From Tenodera sinensis (lineage: Eukaryota > Arthropoda > Insecta > Mantodea > Mantidae), in contig CM060962.1 of the NCBI GenBank assembly GCA_030765045.1, forward strand, positions 209,423,636-209,487,635: 64,000 bases of DNA, in the 5' to 3' direction. The notes beneath the pieces are model-generated. The model saw only the letters and a program-made list of their open reading frames with translations, searched no databases and was not told the DNA's origin. The stretch's first letter is position 1. Each line of letters starts with the position of its first letter. Positions 35,255-47,075 of the stretch are shown here, in pieces. The translations under genes and the position numbers were made by a program.

Positions 35255-37945
35255 TCAATCAATCAATAGATCTGTGTGTCTTTTCCTCTTGAGACGGCGC
35301 TGTGGTTGTTCTGGTGGCATGTTTTGTGGTATTTGTTTCATCAAGACGTTCGGGTGATTTGCTAACGTTGTATACAGATTTCTATAGGAAGAGTGGAGAA
35401 CTGTGGTTACTTTAGGTAGATTTAGATCTAAGTGGAGATTTTCATTTCTTATGTACCAGGGTGCGCTGGTAATTATCCTTAACACCCGGTTCTGGAATGT
35501 CTGGATACGCTTAATTTGGGAATTAGAGGCAGAACCCCATAATGAGCATGCACATTGCCAAATTGGTTTGATAATCATATTGTATATGAGTCTCTTGTTA
35601 GAAATGGAAAGGGTTGAGTTTTGATGCAGCAACGGTTTTAACTGTCGAAGTCTGTCTCTTAGTTTTTGTAGAATGTGATCAATGTGTTTCTTCCATGTTA
35701 AACGTGTGTCAAGGATAAGACCAAGGTATCTTACTTCGTTTGCTTGTGGTATGGCAGTGTTGTTTAGGAATAAAGGATAAGTATGTTCTTTTCTGAGATA
35801 GGTGAAGGTGACGGCATACGATTTTCTTGGATTTATTACAGTTTTCCATTGTTTATTCCATGATTCTATTTTAATTAGGTAGTCTTGTATATGTGCTGTA
35901 ACTTCTTCACCAGTGTCTCCTCTGCACATAATAGCTATATCATCTGCAAATTGGGCAATACGTAGATCGTCAGATTTGGGCAAATTATGTGTATAGACTA
36001 TATATAGAAAGGGTCCCAGGATGCTTCCCTGAGGAACTCCTGCATTAATAGGTCTGACGTGGGACTGTGCATCTTCGTAAACTACAGAATAAGTGCGTTT
36101 GTAGAGATATGATTGAATTATTCGGTAATATGTATCCGGGAGATGATACTTAATTTTTGATAGAAGACCATCATGCCATACTTTATCAAACGCCTTCTCA
36201 GTGTCTAAAAATACGCCTAAACAGATCTGCTTGTTTTCATAGGTGTCCATTATTTCATCGATAATTCTGTGAAGTTGTGGGCAGGAGTGGAGTTTTCTAA
36301 ATCCAAATTGTGTAATGGGCAGTAATGGCCCAACAAGTGTCAAAAGTTTGGGCAATAACAAGCGCTGAAATATTTTGGAGAACAGTGGTAGTAGGCTAGT
36401 TGGCCTGTAGCTTGATGGATCATTGCGAATTTTGTTGGGCTTCTGTATCATTATAATATTGGCATGCTTCCATGCTGTTGGAAAGTATGTTAAACGTAGC
36501 ATTGCATTGTAGATTTGTGTCAGCAACACTATGGTTTTGCGTGGTAAATTTTTAAGCAAAGGTTACACAATATGGTAAAATCCAGGAGCTTTATTAGATG
36601 GTAATCTATTAATGGTATTTTGTATTATTCCTGGAGTAAATAGTTTACACATTGGTGACAGTTGTAGTGGCTGCACTAGGGTGTTATATACTTTCTCATT
36701 CATGGTAGGGTCTTCTGAGATGTTGGGTTTAAACTGATGCAGTAGAATTTCAGAAAATTTGTTTACCTTTTCTTGTGAGGTTGTAAGCCACTGATTACCA
36801 ACTCTAAGTGGAGGGATTTTGTCAACGACCTTGGTCAAAATTTTTGTTTTTCTCCAAAGGCTGCCATCTTTGACTTCTAAAGACTGTAAATGTTTTACTG
36901 TGGTTTCTCTGTTGAGTTCCTTTAATGCCAGTTTTAACTCATTGGTGGCATTGTTATAATTTCTCTTATGTGGAGGGTACTTAGTTCTTTCCCATAGTTT
37001 CCTAGCTGAATTTCTCACATATTGAAGTTGTAATATGTGCGGTGAAAAAATAACTCTTCTGTTTCTAAAGTATTTATCTGAATACATGGAGGATGCAAGA
37101 TTTGCTGCTGTCTGAATATTCTTGGTTATTGTACTGACTGCTATATCAACATCTCTCTTGGTTTTTAAAGGGATTTTTGTAATTGTAGTGCTATTCAGAT
37201 ATGATTTGTACGTTGACCAGTTAAATGGATGGTTTATGAGGGAGTATTTCTTTGTGTTATTTGGGACAGTTGCAGATATTTCAAGTAGAACAGGATAGTG
37301 GTCGGAGCTTAGGTTGTGAATAACTGTTGGGAAGCTGCATAAGTGAGAAAATTGTTTTCCAACAAAGAAATCAAGAACATCAGGTCTATTTCCTGTATCT
37401 GGAAAGTGCGTAGGTTCTAATGGATGTGCTATTTGTAGTCTAAATTTATGTATTTGTTCATACAGTATTCTTCCTCGTGGATTAATTACATTAGATCCCC
37501 ACCTTGGATGCTTACTGTTGTAATCTCCTCCCAATATGAATTTATCCCCCATTTCATGCATTATTCCCCATATTATGCTAGGAGTTACATGTTGGTCAGG
37601 AGCTGAATAGAAAGCTCCTAGTTGGTAGTTTACATTATCGATCTTTACTTCTACTCTTGCAACTTGCACTTCATTTTCTGAGATAGGAGGGAGCTGATTG
37701 TGGTTAATATTAGCTCTAATGATTATTGCAGCCCCAACTTTCCTGCTGTAGGAAGGATGATCTGCCCTATATATTTTATAATCAGGCATGAAAAAATTTA
37801 AAGATGGAGTGAGTTTTGTTTCTGTCACCATCAATAAGTCTATATTGTAATTTTTTAGAAAAAAGTTCAACTCGTGGTATTTATTATTTAGACTTTGACA
37901 ATTCCATGTGCTAATTTTGAATACTCTGTATGCCGTATTATTCAT
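35255..37945 (-). pseudogene. LINE ORF2: endonuclease-reverse transcriptase, one in-frame stop
   Basis: In one frame from ATG at 37945 to the stop at 35255 there are 896 sense positions broken by a single TAA (36565-36563, after residue 460). The N-terminal APE-type endonuclease shows STWNCQSLN, VTETKL, GGDYNSKHPRW and SSDHYPV, so its catalytic Asn, Glu, Asp and His are present. The reverse transcriptase shows SSYRPTSLLPLFSKIFQ, GFRKLHSC, DTEKAFDKVWH, GVPQGSILGPFLY and FADDIAIM with the catalytic Asp pair intact. In Jockey proteins this enzyme nicks the target and primes cDNA synthesis from it. The stop falls between endonuclease and reverse transcriptase, in the KAPG region before LLKNLP, so no full-length protein is made without readthrough. 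Confidence 0.9.
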
Positions 37946-39094
37946 TGTGCAGTATTTTTGGAATCAGGATATTTAATGTGTTAGTGGTAGTTTGAAGTAG
38001 TGATAAAAGCATGTCAATCTTTTTGATCATATCAGTCATTACTGTGCTATTTATTGTGTTACCAGTGTTATCTTGTTTGTTTCTGGAGTTACCTGCAACA
38101 TAAGCATAAGTAGGTCGATTGGTAGCGTCAGTGTAGTTGGGTAGAGCTGATCCTCCGTGGTTTGTATTGCACTTTGTGCTGTTATTGTTGCGTTCTGAGA
38201 TGTGACAACGATTAATGGACGCTTTCTGTCTGTGGTTTGCTGGAATTTAGGAGATCTTCTCTGGATTCTTTGGTATTCGGGACAACCCCTGTAGTTGGCT
38301 GGATGACATCCTTTGCAGTTTGTGCATATCGGCAGGGTGTCCTTGGGTTTGTTGCAATTTTCCGTGAGATGAAGTCCTTCACATTTTACGCATCTTGCTG
38401 TTTGATTACAAAAGTTTTTGGTATGCCCATATTGTTGACATCTATGGCATTGTATAATTTCTCGCTTTGGTTTGGGTGGCTCTACTTTAATAACAGCATT
38501 GTAAAGCCGGGTTAGGTTATAGATTTCTGGATTTTTTTAATTTGGTTTTAGGTCCAGAAAAAACGGTGGTATGGGTAATTTTGTGACTGGGTGTCTGACT
38601 GGTAACATTTGTAATGGTTCATATCCCAGCTCTTTTAATTCAGCCATCATTAATTCTGTGCTGCAGGTGTACTGTAGTCCTTTTATAACTACTCTGAAAG
38701 CCCTATCAGATTTTAATTGATAGGTGTGATGTTCTGCCTTGTGCATTTCTAAGAACGCAGTTACTTTTCTATATCCTTCTATTAGATCCATATTTAGCTT
38801 AACTACATTATTCTCCACTGTCTTGCATCTAAATTCTCCACAATTAAGGGAATTTAGTTCTTTAATCATAGCATTCATGTCGTGTATATTGTGAATATAA
38901 ATTGGTGGAGGTTTACTTATCTGTGAATTTTCCATCACTGGCTGTACCGCTGATTCTTGTACATGTTGTTCATCAAGGCTGGCTAGAGGTGCAAAAGCAT
39001 TTGATGTTGGTATAGTGATTTCATTATCCATTCTTATTCTCTTTAAACAGCTTTCATTACTATTAGAGAAGCTGGATGAGCTTTGTTGTGCCAT
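37938..39094 (-). pseudogene. LINE ORF1: gag-like RNA-binding protein, disrupted
   Basis: Starts at ATG 39094 (MAQQSSSSFSNS). The first 185 residues are intact and include an RNA-binding-like region (RAFRVVIKGLQY, then LKELGYEPLQML). An in-frame TAA lies at 38539-38537. The same frame continues to three cysteine-rich knuckles (CHRCQQYGHTKNFC, CVKCEGLHLTENC, CTNCKGCHP). A frameshift near 38150 then moves reading to the frame that ends in IPKILHNE. The stop (37940-37938) overlaps the ORF2 start, as expected for termination-reinitiation. Jockey ORF1 proteins bind the element's RNA; the assignment is by order and knuckles. Confidence 0.85.
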
Positions 39095-39493
39095 ATTTAA
39101 TGCTGATTTTGTTTCACGGAAAGAAAAAGCAACAGAAAAGGTAACCTATATAGGTTAGGGAAAGTTCCCTGCCAGTGGCTTAATTATGTCACTGAAAGTT
39201 ATGTTTACACAGACTTTATCACAAAACACGCACAATTGTATCACTGCACCGTGTATTCAGAAACTCAAATTAACTTAAAAACTGCAAATGAAACGCACAT
39301 AATTCTCATGGTACATTTCTCAATTCCATGACCCACTCTAATCTTGTGGAATTACGCAACCAAGTTGGATCAAAAACCATTTATTTTTTCGAAATCGGCT
39401 AATCAAAGAACAAAATGTCATTAGACTTTTTTGTTTGAAATACTTCTATGAAGCACATTTTAGAAGGAATGTAATGACTTCCCTTCCATCCTG

Positions 39494-42364
39494 TATACAA
39501 GGTTATGTGTGCTGGAGTAGATTTCCATACCAATAAAACCCTAATCGTTAAGCACAGTAGCCGCCACTGCCTTAAAGAGGCAAATTGCCACACGTTACTG
39601 TTTTAAAAATGAAACCACTGATACTAATCCTATAGGACTAAGCCCAGTATTGTGGTTTACAATTTGAAACAGTTCTAGTATTGAGAAACGCAGCACATGT
39701 TTTAATCCATGGACTTATAATAAGCACTTTGCTCGCAACACACTATGACGTGGTTTAGTATAGCATTAAGCTCGTTCTGGCGTGGTAAATAGCTTTCACA
39801 TACTACATGGCATAACTTCTTACTACTGCACACATTAAAGCAAGTTATCGCTGCCTTTTATGCCGCAATTCCCAGCAAACCATGTCTAATCACATTTTCT
39901 TCGACAAGACAATAAAATCTTACTTCTCTTCATTGAATTTATTGCATTCTCAGCTGTTATCGGGTTATAAATGATCATAAATAACTTCCTCGTACAATAG
40001 AAAATGCTGGATATCGGAGTAAAACCTGTCTGTTTTTATACTTGTTGCAAGAAATCGATTTAGACATTTTATTCTACTATGGATTTTTATATTGCATTAA
40101 ACTCTTATTTGATGGCTGTATTTATGATAGAAAGCTATACATGAATTTTCGAGAATGACAACAAGAAAGCCATTTTAACTGCCTTGCCGCGAAAGACTTG
40201 TTTTGTTTAGTGCTTCACACTCTGGTTTACATGACTTTTACAAAAGGGGGTTAGGGTTATCACGATCAGCAAGCCAAAACCAACCGATATAAATGCGACG
40301 CAGCTTTCCACGTGCTACTCCTCTGTTCACGCTTCAAAATGTTTAAAAAGTGAAGCCGGTGATTTTCATGGCGCATTTATTTTGATTAGTTATTTCGTGT
40401 GTCCAGAGAAAAACATTGTGTACTTATCAAAGGGGGGACGTATGCGAAAATGCAGCCCCATTTACATAACTTCACTTCTGTTTGAGATATAATTACCAAA
40501 TTTTGCACCCTGTTAGAAGGCCACATATAGAATATGTCCGGAAAGTTTCATGAAATGATTACTTTATATTTAATTTATGCTGATTAAAATATGTAAACTA
40601 CAGGATCAAATTAGGGTTCAGTTTTTTTGAAAACTATTGAACCAATCCTTTTCAGTTTTTTCAGACATTACATAGAGATAAATAAGAAGTATTGTGGAAC
40701 AGAATTTTTTTAAACGTCATGGTTATTTTTTAAAAAATATTTTATTATTTTGATAATTTTTAGGATTATTTTTATCACATGTATTTCTCAATAGCTTACC
40801 TTCTAAAAACTTTAGCAAAATTCTATTCCACAGCAAAAGGCATTTTGGTATCTTTAATAACTGTGCAAAATTTCAGTGCTATAGTTTAAATACTTCTGGA
40901 GAAACATGTACCTTACATAATGGAAATGTAAGTTTCGGCAAACTGAAAAAGAAAAATGAGAACATTATGTACCTGGGAAAAAATGTTTAATGTTGGCCAT
41001 AACCATAGCTTGTAGCAGATCTGTTTACAAACAAAACACGCAAATTGCCATCTTGCCACAGCCTTCTTAAACCAGGTATCTACGCTTCCTGAAAGTGTGC
41101 CCGTCCAAATAGGAAAGAAAGTAGAAGTCATTGTTTGTTTTTTGTGAGTGATATCTGACAGAAAGAGGGCGTAACCTCATGCAACCCTTTAAACAAAAAC
41201 ATTTTTAACACAGTTCTAGATGGAATATATGCTTGAAACTTTTGGTTAATATTCTCATGGTATCCAACTAATTTATAAGCTGATAAACACAAAATTGATT
41301 TTTTGACCCCAACCGCATACACCCACCCATAATTGATGGATAATAAATATACATTTTTTACTCTTGAAATTATGTCTATATTTTCAAATGAAAATACTTC
41401 CATTTTATGTGACAGATTTACAACGCAGGTATTCACAACAAAAATACCATATGTTCATTGTGAAATACGTGTTAATTGACCTATGTTTGTGATATGCTTT
41501 TATGTTCTAGAATAAGCAGTACGGTGCACTACAATATATTTTCTAAAGTCCTAAAAGCAAGTCTTGAGGTTTTCACTTAAACAGTGAAGTACGGCAGCCA
41601 AACATTAATAAAGATTTTCGTTCTATAACACAAAAATAAATGAAGGTCTACTTTAAGGAATGCCTTTGTACATTTTCTCCGCAGGAGGACCCAAAATAGA
41701 TTGACCACATACACCCGTTTTCCACTAGCTTTCATATCGTGTTTACGACTGTGAATGTTTCGCAAGCAGCACGGACGTATGTTGCTTGAGTAACCACGGG
41801 ACATTTCCCTGCTTGCCTTTTATTGTTTTGAAATAAAGATAAAACGACCTTGCTGTGTGCTGTACGGCTATATTGTACTACACACGTTATTCCAATGAGA
41901 GGAAATAAACGGAACCCACGCAGATACGTACGTGCTGTAAACATTTTGTTTACCACGCTTTAGTAGACTTCACCAGAGTTAAAGAGATGTTTTTGCTTAA
42001 TGCCCCTCATTTGTCGTTGTAGACTTCGGATTGGTCTACCGACGTGAGCTGTGAGTTGGCTCGTTTGTGCGTGGTGATCATGTGGAAAGGCGTGTAAAGA
42101 ATGATAATGAATTATACAAGCAGAGTATCCAGTGATGCCAATTTAGTTGTTTTTAAACTAAAACTGGTCTTTTTGGGAAGATGTTTAGTTGGCAAAATTT
42201 ATAAATTTAACATTGCTAGTATAGGAATTTAGTTGTTTGATAAACTGCATTTAGTTGGAGAAAAATATCTTCAACATTGACAACACAGACATTTAGCGGA
42301 TTTCTTATTTTGTCTGGTTATTTTTCTTGATCCTCTATTGGCAACACTGTGATTATCACCTCAG
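39494..42364. other. Intergenic, nothing recognised
   Basis: AT-rich. Frames of up to about 100 codons (41128-41436 minus) have no motif I recognise. No repeat termini found. Confidence 0.45.
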
Positions 42365-42709
42365 AGTAGGAGTTGCACTCACATGACCTCTACTCTTGTA
42401 CTAACTATTCTTAGGAACTCTTTATTTCTCTATCGTCTTCATGTTAGTCGAGATAAGCATTTGCAGAAGTTATCTTATGGAACACAGTAGACTTTGAACG
42501 ATTGTCAAATCTTTTAAAGCTGGTCGCTATATGAAGGCTCTGAAATTCCGTTCTCTTTGCACGGCCAAGAGATAAAATAATGAATAACGACCTTCCATTT
42601 GTGAAAAGTAAGAGTATTGCAGAACTCGCACAAATAACAAGGAATATATTCGAAATGGTTCACTTCACAAAAAAGAAAATGCATTTGGACATAAACAGTG
42701 TATTTTAAC
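42365..42709 (-). repeat. TACTACG repeat, inner part (copy 10)
   Basis: Starts at GTTGCACTCACATGACCTCT and follows the family order backwards to about 42705, where a SINE begins. The outer half may continue at 43380-43693. Confidence 0.65.
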
Positions 42710-42965
42710 AAGATCGAGAGTATTCGGGAGGTAGCGGGTTCCCCTCGTGGTCGACCTCCCTGACCCATTGGTTTTTTTCGGAGGTTTTCCCGAGTCGCCA
42801 GGCGAATACTGGGAAGGATTTCCATATCTTCCGAATTTCCTGTCCCTCCATTTCGTTACATTAATCATTTCATTTCGCCCTTCATCCCACTCGGTTTCTT
42901 TCAGGGTTAGAAGCGTCGGCGAGCGTCGCGGCAGCAGCAGCAGCATGGCACCCCGGAGCATATAC
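42710..42965 (+). mobile_element. SINE-like element
   Basis: GC-richer than its surroundings. Begins GGAGGTAGCGGGTTCCCCTC (B-box-like), followed by CGGAGGTTTTCCCGAGTCGC and CAGGCGAATACTGGGAAGGA, a layout seen in insect tRNA SINEs. The A-box half is absent or diverged. No target duplication seen. Confidence 0.45.
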
Positions 42966-43379
42966 TGAACATGGAAATGTTGCCATGTCCAATTGTCTAA
43001 ATAATTCTAAACCCGCCATATTTTGTAATTGTGATTTTCAAAATTTGTGTGTAAATTTACAACCTCACAATTCGTAATTGTGGTTTTACCATATGACTGT
43101 CCACGTGAAAGGATTTGCGAAAAGTTGAAAATTATGGTTCATTGCTTTGAGATCATGCAACCTTTTGCGTTAGAATTCTTTTTTAACTTTGCTAACATAC
43201 CTACGCAAATATGTAAGAAGGTTCCTTTGCGTTTTCGTGGCTTCGAAAGAGCAATGTATCGATGCGGTGAATACGTATAGTTTGAAGGAGAGAGGGTGAA
43301 CTAGAGCTTTGCCCCTTACTGTGGTATTACGTCATGTCATCAGCTAGTCGAGGTTTGCCGACTGCTGTTGTAAGATATT
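42966..43379. other. Intergenic, nothing recognised
   Basis: No supported feature. Confidence 0.4.
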
Positions 43380-43484
43380 AAACTTAAATACCATCTTTGG
43401 TTTTTAACCGACTTTTCGTTTTTGAGTTATGCCGCTCACACACACACACACACATACGCGCGCGCACACACACACACACTCACA

Positions 43485-43529
<45 letters not shown>

Positions 43530-43693
43530 AGAGAGACGCGCGCGCGTACCTTTTTCTACAAATGCTTTTTATTTATTTATTTTTTTTATTCAGGGGTCTC
43601 AAAACACATTTCCGGTGAAATCTCAACTTCGAATTTTTGGGTCGAATACTATACTTCCCTTACTTACTATACGTAGTAGAAAAAGTAATAAGC
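43380..43693 (-). repeat. TACTACG repeat, outer part (copy 11) with CA tract
   Basis: Runs from the KTTTAACCGACTTTTCG-type block (43405) and GAGTTATGCCGCTC through a CA/CG tract (43437-43545) to CTTTTTCTACAAATGC. It then passes CGGTGAAATCTC to the outer end TACTATACGTAGTAGAAAAA (43666-43685). The microsatellite sits exactly at the family's fixed site. Confidence 0.85.
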
Positions 43694-44833
43694 TATAGTC
43701 ACTAGAGCAAGTTATGTCAATGTGATACAGTCTTATTTTTTGGTTCCGTTTCAAGAGCTTGTTACCGTCTTTTCGTGTGTTTTCAAATATAAGCAAGTCA
43801 ATATTAGTTTATTTGAAAGTATTCTTAGGCAAACGTAGTCCGTGAGTAATTTAACGTTTATGTGGATAGGATAAATATAACTGATATATTTGAATTTTTC
43901 ATCTGTAGAGAAAGTGTTATGAATGTGCCACATGAGATTCTTTTTCTTTCATTTCCGCTTGTGGATATGGAAACAAAGTTGTTACAGGGTTGTTCCAACA
44001 GCAGCCCCAAATAGTTTGAGCAAACGCCTCAAGGCATTCTGGCAGTACATTCCAACAAAATGTGACTGCATCCGCGTATTGCGTTCAGACGTTCCAACAA
44101 ATTTTAGTTCCTTCAGAACCAGTACGTAGCAAATAGCACGTACGGTTGCTACCAGTAACTGCTTGCGCAATGGACACCGATCAGTGATTATGTTGCAATC
44201 GGTTGTTGTTAAGAAATCCGTGAACAATATATTCCACTTTTTCACTTACTTACAGCACACAATGGAGAGTATATAGCTATACTACAGCTGCACAAGAAGC
44301 AAGAGCAATCGATGTCTCTCCGTTATGTTTTCTCCCTACATCCTGAACATAAAGAATATGTGAATCCTGATCCAAGCAGAGTTCAGTCGTTGTTGCTATC
44401 TGTGCTTTAGATTCTTTGCTTTTAATTACTCTAAAACAAAACAAGGGCGCTAAATAGTCAATGTTTAAAAAACAAATGCAATAGTATACTTCAAGATGTC
44501 GTAATTAAAATTCACTGTAAAACTTTAACGTTTTAGAGACTCGTGCGCATGTATTTCGTTTAGATCTACATGCCTATGTGCACAAAATTTACAAGATGTA
44601 GGATACCACAGTTCTGGGCGATTTAATACAGCATAACCACGTAAACATGACTGAATCTAAACATCCAAATTTCTAGTACTGCATCAGACTCAAGTAAGTG
44701 GTGTGATTACTTCATAAGACAATTTTTAATTAAAAATTACCCGAAAAACTTGCCTTAATAGTACCAATTAGATTGAGGAAAAAAGAAAGGAGCATAAGAT
44801 TTGTAAGTGTCCTGGTGTAGCAGATGGAAAAAA
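43694..44833. other. Intergenic upstream of the 44834 frame
   Basis: No promoter element could be identified. A stretch at about 43985-44230 with repeated GTTCCAACA motifs may be an old non-autonomous element. Just before the next gene, GTGTAG/CAG at 44815-44823 could serve as a 3' splice site. Confidence 0.35.
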
Positions 44834-46102
44834 ATGGACTGGGAATTGGCAATGTTTTTCAAGCCTTGTAGCCCTGAGTCCGTTGATAACCTGAATAAAT
44901 TGGATTCATCGAGTCTAATTCTCAGTGAAAATAAAAGTTTCATAAAGAGTAGCCCTGATGTAGATTATGACACAGATGATGTTATTGCTGAGAATAAGAT
45001 ATGCGACACAAGTGATTATGAAAAGCAGCACACTGCTTACACAGAAGCTAAGCAGGGGAACGCTTCTTTTAAAGAGTCTCTTGAAGTACATGCTGAAAGG
45101 AGAACCGTGACTTTTCACGATACATTTACCTATTCCGAAACTTACATAGGAAATAATGCGAGAGCATATCAGCGAGGAAGAACGGCGACTGAACTGCTTA
45201 AAGAAGTTCCCAACCAAAAGGATAAAAGGGATACACTTAGGGAAAATAAAATCAGAGAGGCAATTGAGAAAATGGATGATAGATCATCTACAAGTACAAA
45301 AACGGAAATGAAATATCCGGAACTTCCAGCTGAACTCAAAATCACCACCTTTAGTGATGTATTCGTACCATATCCAGGGGAGGCAATTGGGTTTAAAAGC
45401 AGCCCACGTGGTTCTCCTAGAAATTCAAAAATGGAAATGACAAATGAAGTCGTAGACGAATCGCTAGTACAAGTTAATGGTAGCGGCGGTATTCGTGCGG
45501 ATTTAGATGCGCCAAAGCAACACCTTGCTGAAGTGCGAGAACATGCTCCCGCCACAACAACGGAAGATACTCCTTCAAAGGATGTACAGGGAGAGAATGA
45601 GGCAAGAACTAGCTCATCCATTGCACCAGTCAATACCCCAGCGGAGCTTTCTGTCAACATTGGCAGGGTTAGGTCTACGGAACGTGTGAATGGAGAAAGT
45701 GAGGTAGAACCAAGCTCCTTTGTTGGTTCCTCTAGTGCAACTACGGGAACAACAGTTCAAGAACACCCAAATATATTAGAAGATGACGATACGATTAGCA
45801 TTTGTACTCTGTATAGAGATGATAATTATGAAAGTGAGTTAAGCTCCTTTGACTATTCTGGAAGAGAATCCAGTAGTGATGATGATCATTACCTCTCTGA
45901 GTCGGCTATAGAGAGTACATCAGAGGATGAGGAACCTACGGCATTAAAAAGGAGTCGTGTGCATAAATTATGGTCTGAGTGCTCTCCTAAATTCTGTCAG
46001 AAAACTCCAGAAGCCAAACGTAGGCCAAACTATAGTCGCAATAATTTGCCCCGAAGAAACAATTCGAGCCAAACAGATGACGAAATGAACAAAGTATGGT
46101 GA
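44834..46102 (+). CDS. Hypothetical disordered, acidic, serine-rich protein (possible exon)
   Basis: The longest non-repeat open frame of the window: 422 residues from ATG 44834 (MDWELAMFFKPCSPESVDNL) to TGA 46102. The frame stays open a further nine codons upstream, and an AG at 44819-44823 could be a splice acceptor, so this may be the last exon of a spliced gene. Composition is biased: few hydrophobics and many Ser, Glu, Asp and Thr. A basic/coiled-coil-prone segment (residues about 120-145, DKRDTLRENKIREAIEKM) is followed by YPELPAELKITTFSDVFVPY. Acidic clusters (EDDDTISI, SSSDDDHYL, STSEDEEP) precede a basic tail (KRRPNYSRNN). No signal peptide or membrane segment. I do not recognise the family. 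Mixed codon use and no recognisable transposon motif argue for a host gene. Confidence 0.6.
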   Translation: MDWELAMFFKPCSPESVDNLNKLDSSSLILSENKSFIKSSPDVDYDTDDVIAENKICDTSDYEKQHTAYTEAKQGNASFKESLEVHAERRTVTFHDTFTYSETYIGNNARAYQRGRTATELLKEVPNQKDKRDTLRENKIREAIEKMDDRSSTSTKTEMKYPELPAELKITTFSDVFVPYPGEAIGFKSSPRGSPRNSKMEMTNEVVDESLVQVNGSGGIRADLDAPKQHLAEVREHAPATTTEDTPSKDVQGENEARTSSSIAPVNTPAELSVNIGRVRSTERVNGESEVEPSSFVGSSSATTGTTVQEHPNILEDDDTISICTLYRDDNYESELSSFDYSGRESSSDDDHYLSESAIESTSEDEEPTALKRSRVHKLWSECSPKFCQKTPEAKRRPNYSRNNLPRRNNSSQTDDEMNKVW

Positions 46103-46784
46103 ACTAATGGTTCTAGAACAGCAACACCAAGGTGAAAAACATTGTCATTGAAACAACGAAGTAAACATAATTTTTCTGAAAGAAGTCAATATGGCGTAGC
46201 ATAAAGAAACGGAAAAAGATTGGACCATGCGACTATTCCCAGAAGAGACTGCGAGAAGAACCACCAGGACTGACATGCATCTTGTTCGTCTTAAGATGAA
46301 TTCAAACCAGCCGGCAACGAAGCTTACGTGATGTTTCTTCAAACACATCTCAACCGTTCCTTCATATTGTTAATTGTGTGAAGAATCCAAATAGAAATAC
46401 AAAAACGAGTCAACGTTTGGAACCTGTGGAGAAAATTCTGGTTATTGAAAACTGTGATTTCTGTATTGCCTTATTTGAACCCACGTGATTACTACCTGTA
46501 ATTTCGTCTTAATTAAAATAATTTCGTAATTTGTCTTGTGCTCGTTTCATGCAAGCTTTTAAGAAACGTTAACCTTTTCAGAAAGTATATTCAAGTTCCT
46601 AGTTATTAGAATGGAAAACAAATGCAACTGTACTGCAAAGTGCTAACTATACGTTTTATGCCATGGTTATATGTTTCAAGTCTTTCTCCTTCAAAGGAGA
46701 AGGATTTCCCACGTTTCCATAGGAGAGAGAGGAAGTATTTATCTACTTCTTCCAAACATTTGGCATGGGAGTTTCATCAAATAC
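46103..46784. other. Downstream flank of the 44834 frame
   Basis: No gene. Likely 3' UTR to about 46540, then unassigned sequence. Confidence 0.4.
46512..46517 (+). promoter_or_regulatory. Candidate poly(A) signal
   Basis: ATTAAA, a common variant signal, about 410 bp after the stop at 46102, followed by a GT-rich stretch (TTTGTCTTGTGCTCG). Placement is plausible but not proof. Confidence 0.35.
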
Positions 46785-46875
46785 ATCGTAATGAGGTTCC
46801 TTCAACCCAGAAAAAGCCTTTCTAGAAAAAAGGACCGTATGTGTGCGTGGTGGGGGGGGGGGGGGGGGGGGAGGG
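46785..46875 (+). repeat. TACTACG repeat fragment (copy 12) with G run
   Basis: TTTCTAGAAAAAAGGACCGT and a TG stretch lead into a 20-base G run (46852-46871) at the fixed microsatellite site. The inner arm is absent after it. Confidence 0.5.
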
Positions 46876-47075
46876 GGCGTGAATGAGTGCCTGAACAACG
46901 TACTCAATAATTATTTAAATTATAACCCCATAAAATGAGTAATTATGAATGTCGAAGAGCTATGAAAATACTTATGTATGATTTAAAACGAAACATAGTT
47001 GATGCATGAATCAATTTTATTGCACTACAAATGAAAGAATTGTTGTGCGAGTTTTCTAAACGACAGCTTCATTAT
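46876..47075. other. Intergenic, nothing recognised
   Basis: No supported feature. Confidence 0.4.

Larger units (their letters stand above)
35146..39341 (-). mobile_element. Full-length Jockey-like LINE
   Basis: A 4.2-kb element bounded by identical 12-bp target duplications TCTTGTGGAATT (35134-35145 and 39342-39353). On the minus strand it has a 5' UTR of about 247 bp, ORF1, an ORF2 overlapping it by a few bases, a 3' UTR of about 100 bp, an AATAAA signal and a short poly(A) (poly(T) on the plus strand at 35144-35154). The structure and both proteins fit the Jockey clade: gag-like ORF1 with zinc knuckles, APE-type endonuclease plus reverse transcriptase, no RNase H. It lies inside the MITE at 34648-39493. 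Perfect duplications and few lesions indicate a recent insertion. Confidence 0.9.
34648..39493. mobile_element. TA-flanked mariner/Tc1-type MITE split by a LINE
   Basis: The left end (from 34648) and the reverse complement of the right end (ending 39493) share GTGGAAGGGAAGTCATTACA or GATGGAAGGGAAGTCATTAC. Each is preceded by TA (34646-34647 and 39494-39495). After removing the LINE at 35146-39341 and one target duplication, the host element is about 638 bp and has no coding frame. The TA target and short TIR point to the mariner/Tc1 group, but the superfamily is inference. Confidence 0.6.

Noticed and set aside
38237..38515. 92-codon plus-strand frame
   Set aside because: Antisense to the zinc-knuckle region of LINE ORF1, which has the real motifs.
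43985..44230. A MITE with GTTCCAACA inverted ends
   Set aside because: The motif recurs (near 44000, 44050 and 44092) but no consistent inverted termini or target duplication could be set.
45169..45660. 163-codon minus-strand frame
   Set aside because: Shadow of the plus-strand frame at 44834-46102; no motif of its own.
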